A stretch of DNA of 13,177 nucleotides. Source: Funneliformis mosseae (lineage: Eukaryota; Glomeromycota; Glomeromycetes; Glomerales; Glomeraceae). The DNA is taken from positions 1 through 13,177 of the forward strand of contig CAJVPP010002909.1 of assembly GCA_910592005.1 (NCBI GenBank). Direction: 5' to 3'. The notes under the pieces are model-generated. The model did not search any database. It had not been told where the DNA came from and was given only the letters and a program-made list of their open reading frames with translations. Positions 7,736 to 13,177 of this stretch are shown one piece after another; position 1 is the first letter of the stretch; every line of letters starts with the position of its first letter. Position numbers and translations under genes: made by a program.

Positions 7736-9874
7736 CTTATTTGTACTAATCAGAAAATATAGCAAATCAGCTGTAAATAGTATTAAAATTGACCAAAATT
7801 AGCTATCTAATTTTAGTTAATTTGAACTATTTTGACTAGTGCTTATTTAGTTAGCAATTTATTTTTAAAAGAAAATTTATATACATTTTTTATTCACTAA
7901 AATAAAGACAGATTCTATAAAATTAGTATTATTATGAGATTTGAACAAAATCAATCTTTTATTAACTAAATATTATAATAATTTAAAATTGATTCAAAAT
8001 ATAATTAAATTAATAGATAAACTTATTTAATCTTTTTAATTAGTAATCATTAGATTAATGGATTATTTATGATTAAAATATTTATTATTAAAATTAAGTT
8101 AGATTTATTAATGTAATTTAATTATAAATTATTCATATTCATAATAATCCAGTATTGCTAGACTTTATGACCTTTTAAATAATAACTTAAGAATATAAAG
8201 TAAAAAAATTTGCATTTATATAAAATTTAATTGATTAAGAATCCAAATGCAAAAAATGTATAATTATCAAATTTACATATTGAATTATTTAATAACAATA
8301 ATTTTATTAAAATAGAAAATATATTATAATTTATTCTTAAATAGATAATTTTATTAATAATATTATTTATTTATTTGAAATATAGAAGTGTTGATATAGA
8401 AAAAGCATTTTCAAAGAAATTTATTGATTCTACTAATGAATTATTATAAATATAATACTCAGTGTTAATACAAAAAAAAATACTATAAATAAAGAAATTT
8501 TCTGAAATTTTTTCATTAAACAGAATATCATGAATAAATTAATGTTTGACATTTTGAAAAAGATTTATATAATTATAATATTATATTATAGTTAATTTAT
8601 TATATTTATTTATAAATCAGGCTTTATAATTTCATAAGTTATCACAAATTTACTACTTTCAGATTCAATTTTTACGCTATAAATAAAACCTGATTCTACT
8701 GTAAGCTAAATGAGCATAGTATACTAGAAAACCTTTAGATATACATGAATTGATTGTGAAAATGTATAACACAAATTATATGTTAAGTGAAAACATGATA
8801 ATATATTATATGTGAGATTTCTATTAAACTAAAATGACTCATAAGATAAAAGTCAAATTTGAATGGATATATTATTATTAAATTAATAATTATCCTAGAA
8901 GGCAATTTTTTAATTTATTGGAACTTTCTATAATTATTGAAAAAAAGCAAGTGTGATAACTGTCTTTAAATAACTATGTAAGTTATTATTAGTTCACTTT
9001 ATTCTAATATATATTTAATGTTACTAACTTTAAAATACTTGCAACATTAGCTTCTTAATCTCTAGTATAAAGTTTAAAAGTAACACTATTATTCTCATAA
9101 GCATAAATCAAAGCTTTTTTTTTATTTCATCATAAACTGCCTTCATTAAACTCAAATAATAGTTGTCTTATTAATCAAACTGATATATAAATGAGTCATA
9201 TTCACCTTATCATCTGATAAATAGTATATAATTGTAAGTATTTAATTATATTTAAAAGCTATTTCTACTACCATAACTATTGCATCCTTGTATATTACAA
9301 ACTATTATTCTCAAATTCAGTTATAAAAAATGGAAATTATTGATTAGTACTATTAAAGATAATAGTAGTAAAATCAGATCTAGACAATCTACATTTACTA
9401 TTTTTTGGAATTTTATGATAGTATTACTAATTTACACTAATTTCTTCTAAATCAATAAGAAATAGTCAGAAAATATTTTATCTACTTTTGTGATTTTATG
9501 TGATTTTCTAATAATTTGCTTCTTGGGTATCAGTAAAGAATCAATAAGTAAGAAGAACAGAAGTAATTATTATCAATGATATTTATATATTGATGATATA
9601 GTATTTGTTCTTATGAACTTTAAATAATCTTGCTAGCCATTATCATATATCAGAATTAATACTATTTATAATCACTTTTGTAATTAAATTATATATAATT
9701 ATAATTGCATAATAAAGGTTTATATTTTAAGTTTTTATAAGAATAAATTTTAATAAATTCATGTTAACAGCTGGTTTAGATAAATTTGGATTCCTTAAAC
9801 AGAAAATAATTCAAAACTAGGGCATTTAATTGATAAAAAATTATAATCAATAATTTAATTAATTTCTTACTTAT

Positions 9875-9910
9875 ATAATCAATTAAAAATTAATTTATTT
9901 AATTGATTAT
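9875..9910. repeat. 13-bp inverted repeat (hairpin) in AT-rich DNA
   Basis: ATAATCAATTAAA at 9875-9887 is perfectly complementary to TTTAATTGATTAT at 9898-9910, with a 10-nt AT loop. Related AATCAATT and TTGATCAA words are scattered through 9830-10010 and again at 10575-10700. It may be a relic of a palindromic element end, or chance in such AT-rich sequence. Confidence 0.45.
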
Positions 9911-10811
9911 GTGTGATCAATTTCTTAATTAATTGCATTATTTGATCAAAGAATAAAACTAAATATCAAATTTTAATTGTTTGATCATTAATTGATTTAT
10001 TAATATTAATATAAGCATTAAAAGCTTACAATAAGCTACTTTCATCAATTACAAATATTATAATAACTATTAAAATCTCTTTAATTTGCAAATATACAAT
10101 TATATAAAAGGATTATAATATTTACTATTTCATTTTACAAATAATAATTCATTAACAGTTTCTAGTTTTAAATTGATCTGTTCTTTGGTAATTTGATTTC
10201 TAGCATTACTAAAAAGCTACTTATTTAGAATAGATATAGCTGGTATATCCAAATATTTTCTAGCTATTTTAAATAAAGTTAGAAATTTCTTTTTATTATT
10301 AATCTACTATTAAAATAGAGTAAATATTATAAATAAAAAATCTGATACTTTGAAATGCATTTTTATGATAAAAAAAAAGAATAATGCTACAACCATGACT
10401 ATTTTATTTAAAAAGCTTTAATGTTAAAAGACCAGTTGTTATGTCTTAAGAATAAAAAAATTTTCCTCCTTTACGAATATCAATAACTTTAAAAGGAATT
10501 ATTTTTTTTTCATTTTTTTTAATAATGATACTATATAGTTTTATTTATTATTTATTTATATACATATTATAATAACATAATTGATCAAATATAATAATAG
10601 TTAATCAATCATTCATAAAAATTTAATCAATTAAAAATCAATTAAAGTTAGTCCAATTTTGATTGATGGCAATATTCTGCAATTGACAAATCAATTGAAT
10701 AATCAATCATTGATCTTACTTGATTCAATTAAAAGCTCTATTCAAAACAGACCATTTGAGCATAAGAGACAAATTTCAGGCTCATTGCAATTCTTCTTCT
10801 ATATGATGATT

Positions 10812-10952
10812 TCACATTTCTTTGAGAACTCTTCTATATGGTAATGTAATGTGTACATTGAATATTAGTTTCTCACTGGATGAATCCTTATCCTCAATGT
10901 TGTCATTGAAAACAGGTGGATTTTTTGAGAGAGAGTTTCTTTTATATGACAT
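10812..10952 (-). CDS. Possible small hypothetical ORF, minus strand
   Basis: On the minus strand, ATG at 10952 opens a 46-codon frame that starts MSYKRNSLSKNPPVF, is acidic/serine-rich in the middle (NIEDKDSSSEK) and ends ITLPYRRVLKEM before TGA at 10814-10812. It looks more protein-like than the plus-strand frames here, one of which just reads the GA microsatellite. It lies downstream of the minus-strand remnant at 11113-11481, separated by the CT-rich microsatellite, and could be a further exon of it. No family is recognised. Confidence 0.2.
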   Translation of the reverse strand: MSYKRNSLSKNPPVFNDNIEDKDSSSEKLIFNVHITLPYRRVLKEM

Positions 10953-11069
10953 TAATAGACAAAAAAAAATATTAGTAAAGAGAGAAAGAGAGGGAAAAGA
11001 GAGAGAGAGAGAGAAAGAAAAAGGGAGAGAGAGAGAAAGAGAGAGGAAGAGGGGGGAGAGAGAGAGAAT
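10928..11069. repeat. GA-rich microsatellite
   Basis: Imperfect (GA)n with GAAA and GGGA interruptions occurs at 10928-10938 and almost continuously from about 10979 to 11069. The Arg/Glu-rich translation across it is a product of the simple repeat and not a gene. Confidence 0.9.
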
Positions 11070-11112
11070 ATGCTAAGTCATAGGAGATAACACAAACCAT
11101 AGTGAGCACATG

Positions 11113-11481
11113 CTAGGCTGTGAATTGCTTACACCTCAGCCAAAAATTGGCCTCAACGTCGTGGGGTACAGCTCTTAAAAAATATGCACGTTGCAGTGAT
11201 GTAAAGACCAGACACTCTTCTTTTCCAACACCAGCAGTGAGTGGCGTAGCACACAGCGGTGCATGTCGTAGTGTACATAAGTTTGAATGCTCTTCTTCTC
11301 CATATCAGCAGTACAGGGCGTAGCACACGTAAATTTTGCAAAAAATACTGCCTAGGTCACGTTGCATTGCTAATGTTTTCCATCTTGCTCTTGTTCCAGG
11401 TTTTAGTTTCCGAATCAAAATTTGTAAATCAGCACTCAAAGCATTATGTGAAATTTGTCTCGTACATTTTCGTGAAAGTAG
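11113..11481 (-). pseudogene. Unrecognised gene remnant on the minus strand, one internal TGA
   Basis: On the minus strand a frame runs for about 123 codons from ~11481 to TAG (11115-11113), broken only by TGA at 11307-11305. The first part includes SHNALSADLQILIRKLKPGT, RARWKTLAMQRDLGSIF and CKIYVCYALYC. After the stop it continues with EEEHSNLCTLRHAPLCATPL, LTAGVGKEECLVF, RAYFLRAVPHDVEANFWL and ends KQFTA. Such length is unusual for this AT-rich DNA and the residue mix is protein-like. Just upstream, in another frame, is SHTQWGNTDTWDSYFHENV (~11481-11540), suggesting a frameshift at about 11470. The TGA falls inside a 74-bp duplication. No family is recognised; a transposon-encoded protein is one possibility. 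Confidence 0.35.
11211..11328. repeat. Imperfect tandem duplication, 74-bp period
   Basis: The segment ending at 11254 (CTCTTCTTTTCC … CAGCAGTGAGTGGCGTAGCACAC) recurs with mismatches ending at 11328 (CTCTTCTTCTCC … CAGCAGTACAGGGCGTAGCACAC). About 44 bp are recognisably alike in each copy. The copies lie within the minus-strand coding-like frame and give similar peptides around CYA…YGEEEHSN and CATPL…GKEECLV. Confidence 0.65.
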
Positions 11482-11647
11482 CTATCCCACGTATCCGTAT
11501 TTCCCCATTGAGTATGAGATTTCTTCCAATAATCCAACATATGAATAAATGTTAGATTATTTAATGTGATATATAGTGAAGAACAATAAATACTTACCAA
11601 AATATCTAACTTCTTTTTAAAACTACTTCGGGTATTCCACCTGTTGA

Positions 11648-11768
11648 CAGTGTTGTCCATTTTCCATGTCCCAAGCATTTCAAGACTGTCCACACTATGT
11701 CCCAAGCTGTCCCACATTATGTCCCAATTTTCCCAAGCTCATCTGGGACATGTCCCAGCACAACACTG
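11648..11768. mobile_element. 121-bp element with hAT-like termini (MITE)
   Basis: The element begins CAGTGTTGTCC and ends with the inverted ACAACACTG, a 9-bp perfect terminal inverted repeat of the hAT type (CAGTG…CACTG). The eight bases before it (11640-11647, CCTGTTGA) and after it (11769-11776, CCTGTTAG) agree in the first six positions, as expected for an aged 8-bp hAT target duplication. Inside are five copies of TGTCCCA plus near copies (TGTCCAT, TGTCCAC), and a perfect 16-bp palindrome CTGGGACATGTCCCAG at 11743-11758. These resemble the subterminal transposase-binding repeats of hAT elements. It has no coding capacity, so it would depend on a transposase elsewhere. Confidence 0.6.
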
Positions 11769-12100
11769 CCTGTTAGCATATTTGCATATTGTGGAGAAAG
11801 AGACGCGTTGTAAAGTTGAACGTTGTTTAGCTACCTGATTATAAATAGTATAAAATATGATGATATCACGTGCTGATTCGCAACATTGTGAAAATATTTC
11901 CTTTCTTGGTTATATTATTTGGACTAAGTACTCATATGGTTTATTTTATGCCCTTATACATTATATCGATGCGGCAGAAATGATCATAAATTTTTTAAAC
12001 TTGTTAATATCTAATTACATACATTTTATGATCGACTTAAAAGAAATTCTCTGCTAAAAAAACCCACACAAACCTTACTCTACTCTCATTCATAGAAATT
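11769..12100. other. Intergenic stretch before the BTB-TLDc pseudogene
   Basis: No convincing gene is seen. An ACGCGT box lies at 11803-11808 (AGAGACGCGTTG, like the units at 20-268) and a CACGTG at about 11867-11872. A 66-codon open frame from 11857 has no recognisable features and is probably chance. Confidence 0.35.
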
Positions 12101-12945
12101 TACACAAATTTTTTCGAATTATTGGATGATGATGATGAATATTATGATGTTATTTTGGAAGTTGGTGAAGACCCTAATGTAAAAATGTTCCGTGCGCACA
12201 TGAATATTTTGTGTTACCATTCTCCATATTTACGACGAGCTTTGGGTACAAATAAAATAAATAATAATAATATATTGGCATTTGAAATTGCCAAATATTT
12301 CACCGGAAATCTTTCAAATCGTTTTAAAGTAAGTGTTAAAATTCAAAGAGTAGTTTTTTTCAACAGAAATAATTAAATTCAAATTTCATTCTTCAAAATA
12401 TAGAAATATTTATGGCGGAATTCTTTCATTAAATGGATTAGACGTTTCAGACATCCTTAAAGTCTTGGTGGCTGCTGATAAACTTCTCTTATAAAATTAT
12501 TTCATATCCGTATGGGAGGATCAAAGTTTTGAACTTATCGAGTTTTCAATCTAATAATTTTCTTGAACTTCATAATTTTGAATTATTATTGAGATGGAGT
12601 CAGATGGGTTTACTCCCGAAGCATTTCATAAATTATGTGATAATAAGCATTCTACTGTTACCTTCATTAAAGTAAAAGGGACGGGAGGATATAATCCTCT
12701 AATATGGAAATCTACCAATGAATGGGGTAAAACTAAAGATAGCTTTTTATTTTCTCTTAAAAATAAGGATATTTTATCAAAGACGCAATTTTGAGTAATG
12801 TTGTAAGTGTTGATCATGCATTAAATTATCAAAAGAGACACGGAACATGTTTTGGACATGATCTTCTGATTTATTCATCAAATGATTTTGTAAAAAATAT
12901 AGTTATGAAAAAAAGTTAAGGGATACAGAAGGTGAATTTCTTTAG
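12101..12945 (+). pseudogene. BTB/POZ-TLDc domain gene, internally deleted and frameshifted
   Basis: The N-terminal part reads TNFFELLDDDDEYYDVILEV, NVKMFRAHMNILCYHSPYLR and, after a frame change near 12280, LPNISPEIFQIVL. This is a BTB domain, which mediates dimerisation and often Cullin-3 binding. A normal 75-nt intron (12329-12403, GTAAGT…ATATAG) splices in frame to NIYGGILSLNGLDVSDILKV and stops at TAA 12492. A BACK-domain start follows at 12541 (SFQSNNFLELHNF) and runs straight into ELLLR and the C-terminal TLDc domain (DGFTPEAFHKLCDN, TVTFIKVKGTGGYNPLIW, KTKDSFLFSLKNKD, CFGHDLLIYSSNDF, SYEKKLRDTEGEFL). The BACK region and the front of TLDc are thus missing, relative to remembered Rhizophagus relatives. 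No ATG opens the frame. These proteins form a very large family in Rhizophagus irregularis. Confidence 0.85.
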
Positions 12946-12969
12946 AAATCAAATTATTGAAATAAAATA

Positions 12970-12977
12970 TGACGTCA
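12970..12977. promoter_or_regulatory. Perfect CRE palindrome TGACGTCA
   Basis: TGACGTCA is the consensus site for CREB/ATF-type bZIP factors. It lies 25 bp after the end of the BTB-TLDc remnant with no gene directly downstream in the window. It is reported as a sequence match only. Confidence 0.2.
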
Positions 12978-13102
12978 TAATTAATTTTGATTTTAGCTTT
13001 CAAAAATAGTGATCGATATATGTCATAAATGACTAGAATTTAAACATGTATTACAAAAATGAAAAGCATGTGGTTGCGCAAGAATCTAACTAAACCTAAC
13101 CT

Positions 13103-13177
13103 TACAGTAGCGGTCATAAGTATCCGACCCCTCATAATTCTTAAAGTTAATTAATAACACCCATTAAAATTTTCCAA
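13103..13177. mobile_element. Left end of a Tc1/mariner-type transposon, cut by the window edge
   Basis: At 13103-13104 a TA dinucleotide is followed by CAGTAGCGGTCATAAGTAT and then CCGACCCC. This closely resembles terminal inverted repeats of Tc1-like elements (CAGTgGCGGtCAaAAGTAT type), which insert at TA and duplicate it. The GC-richer terminus stands out from its AT-rich flank. The transposase and other end would lie beyond 13177, so type and completeness cannot be judged. Confidence 0.5.

Larger units (their letters stand above)
5340..10650. other. 5.3-kb extremely AT-rich, CpG-poor gene desert
   Basis: No open frame of note occurs on either strand over more than 5 kb and no domain can be read. 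The sequence is almost entirely A and T. CpG dinucleotides are very rare: by eye about ten, mostly near 5351, 5688, 5832, 7610-7622, 7718, 8675 and 10475. Tandem arrays at about 5770-6345, 6845-6985 and 7380-7735, and hairpin-forming AATCAATT clusters at about 9830-10000 and 10570-10700, are the only structures recognised. It may be old, CpG-deaminated repeat DNA. I see nothing specific in 8000-9800. Confidence 0.6.

Noticed and set aside
5340..10650. Mitochondrial or endobacterial insertion as the source of the AT block
   Set aside because: No mitochondrial or bacterial gene, rRNA or tRNA can be read in it; tandem arrays and CpG loss fit old nuclear repeat DNA better.
10659..10844. 61-codon plus-strand frame starting at a TTG
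   Set aside because: No ATG start, made largely of AATCAATT-type repeats, and it overlaps a minus-strand frame of better composition. Treated as chance.
10822..11076. Plus-strand open frame ending in alternating Arg/Glu
   Set aside because: The second half is a translation of the GA microsatellite, which is open by composition; the first half shows no family features.
11305..11307. In-frame TGA as a possible selenocysteine or recoded codon
   Set aside because: It lies in a diverged duplication next to another likely frameshift, with no sign of a recoding element. Simple decay explains it.
11153..11341. Minus-strand 62-codon frame with Cys/Arg-rich translation
   Set aside because: It overlaps the longer minus-strand frame at 11113-11481, whose residue mix is more protein-like; only one can be real.
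12626..12817. Minus-strand open frame over the TLDc domain
   Set aside because: The plus strand clearly reads a TLDc domain here, so this is a shadow frame.

Overview
The window looks like nuclear DNA of an arbuscular mycorrhizal fungus, most likely Rhizophagus or a close relative in Glomeromycotina. The reasons are very AT-rich DNA, short introns of about 70-80 nt with GTAAGT donors and CTAAY branch sites, and a BTB-TLDc protein of the type that is hugely expanded in Rhizophagus irregularis. This assignment rests on remembered family sequence; no search was run. No intact protein-coding gene longer than about 60 codons is convincing. What can be read is a set of decayed genes and mobile-element fragments.

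Left part (1-4552): a ~60-bp tandem array carrying ACGCGT boxes (about 20-268) and a T-rich upstream region lead into a broken plus-strand gene. Read in order it has ankyrin repeats (667-1198), an Asn-rich then basic/acidic linker (1199-1616), and a class IV/V-type chitin synthase that stops about one third of the way into its catalytic domain (1617-3180). The parts are collinear and may be one ankyrin-chitin synthase fusion gene. It is followed by an unrecognised plus-strand pseudogene (about 3290-4552) whose last three exons splice cleanly in one frame.

Middle (4553-10650): a possible small ORF (4935-5117) and a tRNA-like stretch on the minus strand (about 5262-5330). Beyond them lies a 5.3-kb block that is extremely AT-rich, CpG-poor and gene-free. 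The block holds three degenerate tandem arrays (units of about 115-130 bp, 71 bp and 65 bp) and AT-rich hairpins.

Right part (10651-13177): composition becomes more mixed. There is a GA microsatellite, a possible minus-strand gene remnant (11113-11481, one internal TGA, with an internal duplication), and a 121-bp element with hAT-like ends and near-matching 8-bp flanks (11648-11768). A decayed BTB-TLDc gene (12101-12945) has an intact intron but has lost its middle. What looks like the terminal inverted repeat of a Tc1/mariner-type element starts at 13105 and runs off the edge.

The genes do not form a pathway. The shared theme is decay of wall-synthesis and signalling-type paralogues beside repeats. 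I found no convincing novel system. The best candidates for follow-up are the ankyrin-chitin synthase architecture, the unrecognised three-exon pseudogene, the minus-strand remnant and the small hAT-like element.
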